In this document: piece after piece, positions 1-6,777 of the stretch
Position numbering within the stretch: position 1 is the stretch's first letter
Layout: every line of letters begins with the position of its first letter
The notes under the pieces: generated by a model
What the model saw: the letters and a program-made list of their open reading frames with translations, nothing else
Database searches by the model: none
Told to the model about the DNA's origin: nothing
Origin: RGIG8775 sp045121195
GTDB taxonomy: Bacteria; Bacillota; Clostridia; Oscillospirales; CAG-272
Length of the DNA: 10,653 nucleotides
Direction of reading: 5' to 3'
Assembly: GCA_045121195.1 (NCBI GenBank)
Contig: JBGVFO010000120.1
Span: 1 to 10,653 of the forward strand
Position numbers and translations under genes: made by a program

Positions 1-43
1 TCGCCGTTTCGTCACATCGAACCCACCGACAACTCAAAATTTA
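1..43 (-). repeat. Partial intergenic repeat element D (one terminal repeat, rest off the left edge)
   Basis: The reverse complement of positions 19-43 matches the left terminal repeat of the complete elements at 4884, 6530 and 6778 in about 20 of 25 bases, including the segments AAATTTTGA and CGGTGGGTT. The body of the element would therefore lie to the left, outside the window, in the orientation opposite to the complete copies. Positions 1-18 are presumably the edge of its core. No coding potential is visible. The assignment rests only on similarity between the copies in this window. Confidence 0.55.
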
Positions 44-62
44 TCCACTTCTGTCGAATGGG

Positions 63-91
63 TAGACAGGAGCGGGGACGTATGATATACT
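63..91 (+). promoter_or_regulatory. Sigma-A-type promoter of the glycosyltransferase operon
   Basis: TAGACA (63-68, five of six consensus bases) is followed after a 17-base spacer by TATACT (86-91). A TG two bases upstream of the -10 hexamer (83-84) makes it an extended -10. The ribosome binding site AAGGAG (107-112) lies six bases before the ATG at 119, so the leader would be short. No operator-like palindrome is seen here. Confidence 0.7.
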
Positions 92-118
92 GAAAAAAAC
101 AACAAAAAGGAGAACGCC

Positions 119-1075
119 ATGGACAAGATCGCAGTTTTGATCCCATGCTATAACGAGAGCCGCACGGTGGCAAAGGTGGTAGACGATTGGATGCGCGCCC
201 TGCCCGACGCCATGGTCTACGTATACGACAACAATTCCACCGACGGCACGGCGGAGCTTGCCCGTGAGGCGGGCGCCGTGGTGCGGTACGAATATCAACA
301 GGGCAAGGGCAACGTGATCCGCCGTATGTTCCGCGAGATCGACGCGGAGGTCTATCTGATGACCGACGGCGACGACACCTATCCCCCCGACTGCGCCCGT
401 GAGATGGCAGATCTTGTGCTTCACCGCGGCGCGGACATGGTCATCGGCGACCGCCTTTCCTCCACCTATTTCACCGAAAACAAGCGCCGATTCCACAATT
501 TCGGCAATTCTGCCGTCCGCTTCGCCATCAACACCCTGTTCCGCTCTCGCGTGCGGGACGTGATGACGGGCTGTCGCGCCTTCAGCTACGAGTTCGTCAA
601 GACCTTTCCCGTCCTTTCGGCGGGCTTTGAGATCGAAACCGAAATGACCATCCACGCCCTTGACAAAAATATGAAGCTGGATCACGTGGTGATCCCCTAC
701 CGCGACAGGCCCGAGGGAAGCGTATCCAAGCTGAACACGGTGCGCGACGGACTTCGCGTGCTTCGCACCATCGGGGGACTGCACCGCACCTACAAGCCCG
801 CCTCCTTCTTCGGCATTATCGCGGCAGTGCTGATGCTTCTTGCCGTGGGCTTCTTTATCCCCGTGCTTGCGGATTATCTTCGCACGGGGCTTGTGTTAAA
901 GTTCCCGACCCTGATCGTGTGCGGCTTTACCGCCATTGCATCCCTCTTGTCCTTCTTTACGGGGCTTCAGCTGGAAAACGCGGTGAAGAAGAACAAGCAG
1001 GACTTTGAGCTGGCGCGCATCGACGCCAACCGTCATTTCCGCGCCCTTCGCGGAGAAGGGAAGCGCCGTGACTGA
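119..1075 (+). CDS. GT2 family polyprenyl-phosphate glycosyltransferase (DPM1/GtrB-like)
   Basis: 318 residues. The N-terminal part is a GT-A fold glycosyltransferase: the start motif VLIPCYNE (6-13), the nucleotide-binding DNNSTDGT (37-44), the metal-binding DGDD (83-86), a GCRAF motif (151-155) and GFEIETEM (169-176), all typical of dolichyl/undecaprenyl-phosphate sugar synthases. Two hydrophobic segments near 227-250 and 262-283 would anchor the C-terminus in the membrane, as in GtrB-type enzymes. By family knowledge it moves a sugar from a nucleotide donor to a polyprenyl phosphate on the cytoplasmic face. The sugar cannot be read from the sequence. The start is supported by AAGGAG six bases upstream. 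It is the first gene of a four-gene unit and its 3' end overlaps the next gene, implying translational coupling. Confidence 0.9.
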   Translation: MDKIAVLIPCYNESRTVAKVVDDWMRALPDAMVYVYDNNSTDGTAELAREAGAVVRYEYQQGKGNVIRRMFREIDAEVYLMTDGDDTYPPDCAREMADLVLHRGADMVIGDRLSSTYFTENKRRFHNFGNSAVRFAINTLFRSRVRDVMTGCRAFSYEFVKTFPVLSAGFEIETEMTIHALDKNMKLDHVVIPYRDRPEGSVSKLNTVRDGLRVLRTIGGLHRTYKPASFFGIIAAVLMLLAVGFFIPVLADYLRTGLVLKFPTLIVCGFTAIASLLSFFTGLQLENAVKKNKQDFELARIDANRHFRALRGEGKRRD

Positions 1076-2486
1076 CCGACTGTTTGACCGCACCGAGGTC
1101 ACGAAAAGCCTTGTTGCCGCCCTCGTCGCTATCCTGACCGTCCTTCTTTGCGTGCTTCCCATGGGGGAGTTACCCCTCTGGAACGGCGAGAAGCCTGGGC
1201 ATCGCAACCAGTACGAGCTGATGGCAGAGGCGATCCTTGAGGGGCGTATCACCTTCGACTACGGGGACGAGGACGCCCTTCTGGCGCTGGACAACCCCTA
1301 CGATCCCGAGGAGCGCAAGGCGGCGCGGGTCCCCTACCATTGGGATCACGCCTATTACGACGGACAGTACTATATGTATTTCGGCATCGTGCCCGTGTTT
1401 CTTGCCTTTTTGCCCTACCGCCTGCTGACGGGGGAGGCGCTGACCACCTATCACGCCACCCAGCTCTTCGTGGCGGTGGCGATCGTGGGCATCTTCGTCC
1501 TGTTCCGGACGCTCCGCCGACGGTTCTTTCCGTCCCTTCCTTACGGAATCTGTCTTTGTCTTTCGGTGGCGTTCTCGGTCATGAGCGTTTGGTATGCCAC
1601 CGCCGAGCCTGCCCTCTATTGCACCGCCATCACCGCCGCCATTATGCTGACGGTGTGGAGTCTGTATTTCTTCATCCGCGGGGTGTGGGTGGAGGAGAGG
1701 GAGAATCGGCAGATCGCCCTTGCGGCGGCGGGCGCCCTTCTCGGTGCTCTCGCCTTTGGCTGCCGTCCCCCTATCGCCCTGACCAATCTTTTGGTGATCC
1801 CCGCCCTCGTCGAGTTCCTTCGGGGACGGAAATTTACCGTGAAGCTCCTTGGAAAATTGGCTTTGGCAGCACTTCCGTACCTTGTTGTGGGCGTGTCACT
1901 GATGGTCTACAACACCGTCCGCTTCGACGATCCCTTTGAGTTCGGACAGGCGTATCAGCTTACGGTCGCCGACCAGTCGCAGTACCGCGTGACCTTGAAC
2001 GGCGAGATGCTGAAGCGCATCGTGAAGGGTCTTGGCGAGATGTTTTTCGATGATAACGGCAGGACCGCCGCCTTCCCCTTCGTACGGACGAACGGCGTGT
2101 TCCTCAATTTCCCCATTCTCTTTTTGAGTCTTGGGATCGCAGACCCCCGCGCCTTCCGCGCTATGCGGGAGAAGCGGCTTTCGTGGCTGATGTTGGGGCT
2201 TGCGGTCACCGTCCTCGTTATCACCGCCTTTGACGTGATGTGGAGCCCCTATCTTCTTGAGCGCTACCGTATGGACGTCTATTTCCTTATGGGACTGCTG
2301 TGCTTCCTTGCGGTGGGGCTTTGGTACGAGTCGGCGGACAAGTGGACGCGCCGCGGCATCGTTACTCTTGTCGCCGTTCTGTCGGCGGTGACGGTGATCT
2401 CCGCGTTTTTGCTCTATCTCTGCCGCGTGAACGTGTCCTATCCCGACCGCGTGTCGGCCATCGCCGCGGCGCTTGGCTTGGGGTAA
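1068..2486 (+). CDS. Polytopic membrane protein, probable GT-C type lipid-linked-sugar glycosyltransferase
   Basis: 472 residues from a GTG start at 1068. This start is preferred over the in-frame ATG at 1005 because GGAGAAGGG (1052-1060) sits seven bases before it and the 21 extra residues would be polar sequence lying over the preceding gene. The protein has about ten hydrophobic segments, the first at about 14-31. A large outside loop follows it, carrying LDNPYDPEER (about 74-83) and YYDGQYYMYFG (about 96-106), an arrangement seen in predicted GT-C mannosyltransferases of Clostridia and Actinobacteria. Such enzymes use a polyprenyl-phosphate sugar as donor outside the membrane. The GT2 and GtrA neighbours fit this: one makes the donor, the other may translocate it. 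It overlaps the upstream gene by eight bases. The acceptor, possibly a wall polymer or protein, is unknown, and GT-C assignment by eye is less certain than the membrane topology. Confidence 0.75.
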   Translation: MTDRLFDRTEVTKSLVAALVAILTVLLCVLPMGELPLWNGEKPGHRNQYELMAEAILEGRITFDYGDEDALLALDNPYDPEERKAARVPYHWDHAYYDGQYYMYFGIVPVFLAFLPYRLLTGEALTTYHATQLFVAVAIVGIFVLFRTLRRRFFPSLPYGICLCLSVAFSVMSVWYATAEPALYCTAITAAIMLTVWSLYFFIRGVWVEERENRQIALAAAGALLGALAFGCRPPIALTNLLVIPALVEFLRGRKFTVKLLGKLALAALPYLVVGVSLMVYNTVRFDDPFEFGQAYQLTVADQSQYRVTLNGEMLKRIVKGLGEMFFDDNGRTAAFPFVRTNGVFLNFPILFLSLGIADPRAFRAMREKRLSWLMLGLAVTVLVITAFDVMWSPYLLERYRMDVYFLMGLLCFLAVGLWYESADKWTRRGIVTLVAVLSAVTVISAFLLYLCRVNVSYPDRVSAIAAALGLG

Positions 2487-2490
2487 TGCT

Positions 2491-2904
2491 ATGAAAATAA
2501 AAGAGCTGTATCAAAAATACCGACAGATCTTCTGGTATCTGTTTTTCGGGGTCTGCACTATGATCCTCAATACCGTGTGCTACGCGGTGCTTTACGAGCT
2601 TCTCCACGTGGGGAACGTGCCGAGCACGATCCTTGCGTGGCTTGCGGCGGTCATCGTCGCCTTCGTCACCAATAAGCTTGTGGTGTTCGAGAGCCGCGGC
2701 GACGCCTCCCGTGGACTTTTCGAGCTTGTGTCCTTCTTCGGATGCCGCGTGGCGACGGGGCTTCTTGACGTGGGCATTATGTGGCTTGCGGTAGATCTCC
2801 TTTCGGGAAACAGCGTTTTCTGGAAGCTGATCTCCAACGTCATCATTACCGTACTCAACTATATCGTCAGCAAATTCTTTATCTTTACCAACCGAAAGGA
2901 GTAG
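2491..2904 (+). CDS. GtrA family membrane protein
   Basis: 137 residues, the usual GtrA length, with four predicted membrane segments at about 12-33, 42-62, 79-101 and 108-130. The family's signatures are present: an N-terminal FFGVCTMILNTVCY segment, NKLVVFES after the second helix, and a C-terminal NYIVSKFFIFTN. GtrA proteins are proposed to take part in flipping polyprenyl-phosphate-linked sugars, first studied in O-antigen glucosylation. Here the protein sits four bases after the GT-C-like gene and downstream of a GT2, which fits this role. The ATG at 2491 is chosen because an in-frame TTG at 2473 would only add six residues overlapping the previous gene. The ribosome binding site is weak (GGGG at 2480-2483), so translation probably depends on ribosomes finishing the upstream gene. 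Confidence 0.88.
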   Translation: MKIKELYQKYRQIFWYLFFGVCTMILNTVCYAVLYELLHVGNVPSTILAWLAAVIVAFVTNKLVVFESRGDASRGLFELVSFFGCRVATGLLDVGIMWLAVDLLSGNSVFWKLISNVIITVLNYIVSKFFIFTNRKE

Positions 2905-2908
2905 AATT

Positions 2909-4876
2909 ATGTCAGCAAAATGGATCTGGTACCGCGGGGAATTCGAGGTGTATCACAATCTTGCGGTACACACCCGACGGGAGCAATACGGAACGGTATG
3001 CCCCGCCGTCTGGGACGTTCCCACCGTCTATCCCATCGTGGAGTTTAATAAGACCTTTACCGCCGAGTGCGACGGCGAGTTTACCTGCTGCGCCCACGGC
3101 GAGGGACAGGTGCGTATCGACCGTGATATGTATCCGCTGAACGCTCCTATTGCCGTGACGGCAGGGGAGCATACCGTTAAGGTGCGGGTGCAGAACCGCG
3201 TCGGCTTGCCCTGTATTTATATCGACAGTCCGCTTCTCGTCACCGACGAAAGCTGGAGCGCCACCCTGCACGAGCGCGGGGAGGCGGTATCGGTGGGCTG
3301 TGAGCCTGCCTTCACCCGACCCGACGACGACCCCACCGACTTTCCCTTTGCCGTTGACGTCATCCACCCCGAGAGGGAGGAGGCGGTGGAGGGCGGCATT
3401 CTCTACGATTTCGGTCGGGAGGTCTTTGCCTCTCTGATGCTGGAGGGGATGCGGAAGGACGCCACCTATACCGTCTACTACGGCGAGAGCCGCGGCGAGG
3501 CGCTGGCGGGCAAGGGCTTCCGCCGTTGTACCGTTTGGGAGGCGCTTTCCGGCACCTCACGGGCGGGGCTTGACGCGCGGGGCTTCCGCTACGTCTATAT
3601 TACGGGACCTGCTCGCGTGGGCATCCACGCCATTACCGAAATGCTTGACGTAAAGCATCGGGGCGCCTTTTCTTGCGACCGTCCCCTCGTGGCGCGCATC
3701 TTTGACGTCTGCGCCTATACCTTCCACCTCTGCGCCCGTGAGTTTTACTACGACGGCATCAAGCGCGACCGTTGGGTCTGGGGAGGCGACGTCCGCGAAT
3801 CCCTGATGATCGGCGACTATCTCTTTGCCGACCGCGGACTTGGCAGACGCTCTCTGCTGGCGCTCCTTCCCAAGGACAGGGTGATCTCCCACGTCAACAA
3901 CATCAACGATTATTCCTCTCTGACCCTCATTTCGGTATGGGAATACTATATGTCCTTCGGCGACGCCGAGTTCGTCCGCACCTATTGGACGCGCATCCAC
4001 CTTTTGTACGATTTTGTTCTGTCCCGACTGGATGAGGAGGGGCTTATGGTGTCCCGAAAGGGAGATTGGATCTTCATCGACTGGTCGATCATGGACAAGT
4101 CGGGCCCCCTTGCGGCGGAGCAGATCCTTCTGTGGTACGCCCACCGCTGTATGGCGAGGCTGGCACCCCTTGCGGGGGAGGACGCCGCGCCCTACGAAGC
4201 GCGCGCCGAGGCGCTCCGCGCCGTGATCCTCAAGCGGTTCTGGCGAGAGGAGAAGGGGTGCTTCATTGACTGCGATACCTCGGGCAAGGAGCACGTGACG
4301 CGTCACGGCAATATCTTCGCCGTTCTCTTTGACCTTGTGGACGGGGAAAAAACGAGGAGCATTTACCAAAACGTTCTGAAAAACGGTGCCGTCCGTGCCA
4401 TCACCACCCCCTATTTCAAGCTTTACGAGCTTGCGGCGCTTTGCCATATGGGACATCTGGACGAGGCGCAGCGCTTTTTGGAGGACTATTGGGGCGGTAT
4501 GCTCGCCCTTGGTGCTACCACGGCGTGGGAGCAGTATGATCCCGCACAGCGCGGGGAGGAGCATTACGCTATGTACGGTGAGCCTTACGGAAAATCCCTG
4601 TGCCACGCCTGGTCCTGCGGTCCTATCTATCTTCTCGGTCGCTACTGCCTTGGTGTTTCTGCCGACGCGCCTGCCTACGAGCGCTATACGGTAGCGCCAA
4701 AGGGCGGGGCTTACAAGCACTTTGAGGGCGTCGTTCCCACGGTGCGCGGCGACATCCGCGTCAAGGTGGACGGCGATCGGGTGGAGGTCCTGTCCGCCTT
4801 CTCGGGAGGAACCTTGGTCTGGAAGGGCAACCGGTATCCCATTCCCGCGGGCAAGACCCTTGTGATCGAAGGCTGA
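2909..4876 (+). CDS. GH78-like alpha-L-rhamnosidase, cytoplasmic
   Basis: 655 residues with no signal peptide or membrane segment, so probably intracellular. An N-terminal beta-rich region (about 1-240) precedes an (alpha/alpha)6-barrel with the GH78 hallmark motif DGIKRDRWVWGGD (282-294). GATTAWEQY (535-543) follows, with Glu541 at the expected general base position. CHAWSCGP (565-572) and a short C-terminal beta domain with VAPKGG complete the family pattern. It is shorter than many GH78 enzymes (often 900-1100 residues) and lacks extra N-terminal modules. In characterised members the general acid is Glu in the first motif; here the apparent equivalent, residue 287, is Asp. The start has AAAGGAG (2895-2901) seven bases upstream. 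It begins four bases after the gtrA-like gene and ends the operon. The likely role is release of alpha-L-rhamnose or a similar sugar from an imported or internally made glycoside; the substrate is not known. Confidence 0.85.
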   Translation: MSAKWIWYRGEFEVYHNLAVHTRREQYGTVCPAVWDVPTVYPIVEFNKTFTAECDGEFTCCAHGEGQVRIDRDMYPLNAPIAVTAGEHTVKVRVQNRVGLPCIYIDSPLLVTDESWSATLHERGEAVSVGCEPAFTRPDDDPTDFPFAVDVIHPEREEAVEGGILYDFGREVFASLMLEGMRKDATYTVYYGESRGEALAGKGFRRCTVWEALSGTSRAGLDARGFRYVYITGPARVGIHAITEMLDVKHRGAFSCDRPLVARIFDVCAYTFHLCAREFYYDGIKRDRWVWGGDVRESLMIGDYLFADRGLGRRSLLALLPKDRVISHVNNINDYSSLTLISVWEYYMSFGDAEFVRTYWTRIHLLYDFVLSRLDEEGLMVSRKGDWIFIDWSIMDKSGPLAAEQILLWYAHRCMARLAPLAGEDAAPYEARAEALRAVILKRFWREEKGCFIDCDTSGKEHVTRHGNIFAVLFDLVDGEKTRSIYQNVLKNGAVRAITTPYFKLYELAALCHMGHLDEAQRFLEDYWGGMLALGATTAWEQYDPAQRGEEHYAMYGEPYGKSLCHAWSCGPIYLLGRYCLGVSADAPAYERYTVAPKGGAYKHFEGVVPTVRGDIRVKVDGDRVEVLSAFSGGTLVWKGNRYPIPAGKTLVIEG

Positions 4877-4883
4877 TCGCGTT

Positions 4884-5136
4884 CAAATTTTGATTGATCG
4901 GTGGGTTTTGAGGTTGCTATGCAACCTCGATAACAAATCGGTTTCGCGGCTAAACACCGCGAATTGCTAACGCAACCCCGATTTGTTACGCCGAACGAAA
5001 CGGCAACGCACGAACCCGTAGGGGCGATCATAGATCGCCCGTTCGTTGGGTAATTGTCGTTCATGGCGGGCGACCAATGGTCGCCCCTACAAACCATCAA
5101 TTTCGTTTTACAAACTCCCCGACAAACATCAATTTA
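4884..5136 (+). repeat. Intergenic repeat element A (253 bp) with terminal inverted repeats
   Basis: The left end begins CAAATTTTGATTGATCGGTG (4884-4903). The right end (5112-5136) read on the other strand gives an imperfect version of it sharing TTGAT, TCGG and GTTT blocks. Inside are a hairpin GAGGTTGC/GCAACCTC (4910-4917, 4921-4928) and a nested inverted repeat with outer arms TAACAAATCGG (4931-4941) and CCGATTTGTTA (4978-4988). Those arms enclose a stem TTCGCGG/CCGCGAA (4943-4949, 4957-4963). Two palindromes around GGGCGATC (5023 on) and GGGCGACCAATGGTCGCCC (from 5068) follow. The right half (5005-5137) is almost identical to 6819-6951. It encodes nothing convincing. It resembles a miniature non-autonomous element, but no target duplication is obvious. 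Confidence 0.8.
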
Positions 5137-5145
5137 TTAACAAAA

Positions 5146-5173
5146 GGCTCTGGATTTCTCCGGAGCCTTTTTT
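5146..5173. terminator. Bidirectional intrinsic terminator between the rhamnosidase operon and spoIVB
   Basis: A nine-base-pair stem (5146-5154 with 5159-5167, including one G-T pair) has a four-base loop TTTC and is followed by six T on the plus strand (5168-5173). On the minus strand it is followed by TTTTG. It lies directly at the stop codon of spoIVB (5175-5177) and can serve both convergent transcripts. Confidence 0.85.
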
Positions 5174-5174
5174 C

Positions 5175-6416
5175 TTATGCCGCGAGGGGATCGGTTTCCT
5201 TATCGGGGAGCACATCCAGCATATTTTCGATAAAAATGCCGTAGCCGCGCGTGGGGTCGCCTACGAGGACGTGGGTGACGGCGCCCACCAGCTTACCGTT
5301 CTGAATAATGGGAGAGCCGCTCATTCCCTGCACGATACCTCCCGTTTTTTCCAGAAGGCTCGGGTCGGTCACCGTAACGGTGAAGCACTTACCGCCGTCG
5401 GCGTTTCGGTTGATGTCCGAGATGGTGACGGCGTACCGTCCGATGCCACTCTCATCAAGAGTGCAGAGAATATGCGCCTCACCCTCCCGCAGCTCGTCCT
5501 TGAGGGCGATGGAAATGGGCTGACAGGCAGGCGTAGGCGCCGAAGAGAAGATTCCGTACACGCCGCAGTCGGTGTTTCCGAGGAGCATTCCCGTTTTGCC
5601 GGGGTTAAAAAAGCCACGGATCTCTCCGGGCGTGCCGCTCTGTCCCTTGGTGATGCCGCTGATGGTCACATCCACCACCGTACCGCGGCAGATGGGGATG
5701 AGCGCCCCCGTGTCGGTATCGCAGATGCCGTGTCCCAGCCCCGCGAAATAGTTGCTTTCGGGGAGGATAAAGCTGACGGTGCCGATGCCCGCGCCGCTGT
5801 CCCGAACGAGAACGCCCGTCTTATAGCGTCCTTCGCCGTCGGCAAGGGTGGGCGTGACCGTGACCTCAAAGGCGCGGTCGCCGCGCAGACACCCGAGCAC
5901 CAGCGGTTTGCCGCCCGATGCCTCCACCGCCTCGGTGAGAGCGGCGGCGTCTGCCAGCTCCCGTCCGCCCACGTGGGTGATGACGTCCTTTTGCCGAAGC
6001 CCTGCCTCCCGCGCGGGATTGACCGACTTGCCGTCGCATTCCACGTCGGAAAAGCCCACGACGGTGACGCCGCTCGTAAAGAATTTCACGCCGAAGGGCA
6101 TGCCGCCGGGATAGACGCGGAGGCGCTTGTAGGCTTCTGCCGTGGCCGTCTTGACGGGAATCAGGTCGAAGAGCTTGTACTGTACGGCGATCTCCTGCCG
6201 AGGGGCGCCCGTGCCGCAGGGGCGTGCTTCGTCTGCCACCACCTGTGGGGACGCGGCGAGGTAGACGGGAAGCTCCTCGCCCTCAAAATAGGAAACGCGG
6301 TCGGGAATGGCAGCGTCGTATATGCCGAGGAGGGTTGCCGAGAGGAGCACCCACGCCGCAAGGACAGAGAGGAGGACTCGCGCCGTTTTCTTTCTTCTGA
6401 TTGGGTTGTGGTTCAT
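5175..6416 (-). CDS. spoIVB: SpoIVB peptidase (S55 family, sporulation intramembrane-cleavage signalling)
   Basis: 413 residues, close to the roughly 426 of Bacillus subtilis SpoIVB. A basic N-terminus precedes one membrane segment (about 12-33). A PDZ domain follows (about 104-185, with REAGLRQKDVITHVGGREL), then an S55 peptidase domain with GLGHGICD (His229) and GMSGSPI (Ser366 as probable nucleophile). In sporulation the family is secreted from the forespore across its inner membrane. There it cleaves SpoIVFA, which releases SpoIVFB to process pro-sigma-K. The start at 6416 is chosen because AAAGGAAG lies eight bases upstream and the membrane segment then begins at a normal distance; an in-frame ATG at 6473 would add 19 polar residues. 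In B. subtilis the gene sits between recN and spo0A; here neither is adjacent. No clear sigma-G promoter was recognised in the leader. Confidence 0.93.
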   Translation of the reverse strand: MNHNPIRRKKTARVLLSVLAAWVLLSATLLGIYDAAIPDRVSYFEGEELPVYLAASPQVVADEARPCGTGAPRQEIAVQYKLFDLIPVKTATAEAYKRLRVYPGGMPFGVKFFTSGVTVVGFSDVECDGKSVNPAREAGLRQKDVITHVGGRELADAAALTEAVEASGGKPLVLGCLRGDRAFEVTVTPTLADGEGRYKTGVLVRDSGAGIGTVSFILPESNYFAGLGHGICDTDTGALIPICRGTVVDVTISGITKGQSGTPGEIRGFFNPGKTGMLLGNTDCGVYGIFSSAPTPACQPISIALKDELREGEAHILCTLDESGIGRYAVTISDINRNADGGKCFTVTVTDPSLLEKTGGIVQGMSGSPIIQNGKLVGAVTHVLVGDPTRGYGIFIENMLDVLPDKETDPLAA

Positions 6417-6529
6417 TGTGTTGGCTTCCTTTGGATATTGATGCCTTGAATTTGGGGATTGATTTGTGTGCAATAATACTGTGCGCCCACCCGTCGGATT
6501 TTATGTGTAACAAATTTGATTCGCAAAGG
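6417..6529 (-). other. spoIVB leader and upstream gap
   Basis: This holds the spoIVB ribosome binding site (AAAGGAAG on the minus strand) and about 90 further bases before the next repeat element begins. A minus-strand TATTAT-like hexamer is present (6473-6478), but no matching -35 element at a normal distance was found for sigma-A or sigma-G. The promoter could not be placed. Confidence 0.4.
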
Positions 6530-6772
6530 CAAATTTTGATTGATCGGTGGGTTTGATGTGACAAAACGGCGAGCATTGAGAGCCTTCTCCAAGAATGGGA
6601 GAAGGTGGCGCCGAAGGCGACGGATGAGGTTGCGGAATTTGTACCAATGTACGGCACCGTGCCATTTTGCAATATAAAAAGGCGCAACCTCACCACCCGC
6701 TTCGCGGGAGCCTCTCCCATTCTTGGAGAGGCCTTGCAACGTACTGCGAACACACCGATAAACATCAATTCA
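6530..6772 (+). repeat. Intergenic repeat element B1 (243 bp) with long internal inverted repeat
   Basis: The left end (6530-6554) is identical to that of element A over the first 25 bases. The right end (6748-6772) is a variant of the shared right repeat, containing AAACATCAATT. The core differs from A: it is one large imperfect hairpin. CTCCAAGAATGGGAGA (6587-6602) pairs with its complement at 6713-6728, and GAGGTTGCG (6626-6634) pairs with CGCAACCTC (6683-6691). The loop region holds the small palindrome GGCACCGTGCC. No gene is supported; the short open frames across it run through the hairpin arms. Confidence 0.78.
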
Positions 6773-6777
6773 CCGTT

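Noticed and set aside
1005..1067. Earlier ATG start for the GT-C-like gene
   Set aside because: The GTG at 1068 has a strong, well-spaced ribosome binding site; the extra residues are polar and come from overlap with the preceding gene.
3557..4720. Minus-strand open frame of 387 codons inside the rhamnosidase gene
   Set aside because: It is antisense to conserved GH78 motifs, with no ribosome binding site or recognisable domain.
5018..5090. CRISPR-like reading of the twin palindromes
   Set aside because: There are only two unequal palindromes per element, with no regular spacers of constant length and no cas genes. The larger repeat with terminal inverted ends explains them better.
5046..6449. 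Long plus-strand open frame (467 codons) opposite spoIVB
   Set aside because: It starts inside the repeat element, crosses the terminator, and is antisense to a clear spoIVB. The composition is that of an antisense shadow.
6417..6473. Earlier ATG start for spoIVB at 6473
   Set aside because: AAAGGAAG is well placed for the ATG at 6416, and the shorter form gives a normal N-terminus before the membrane segment.
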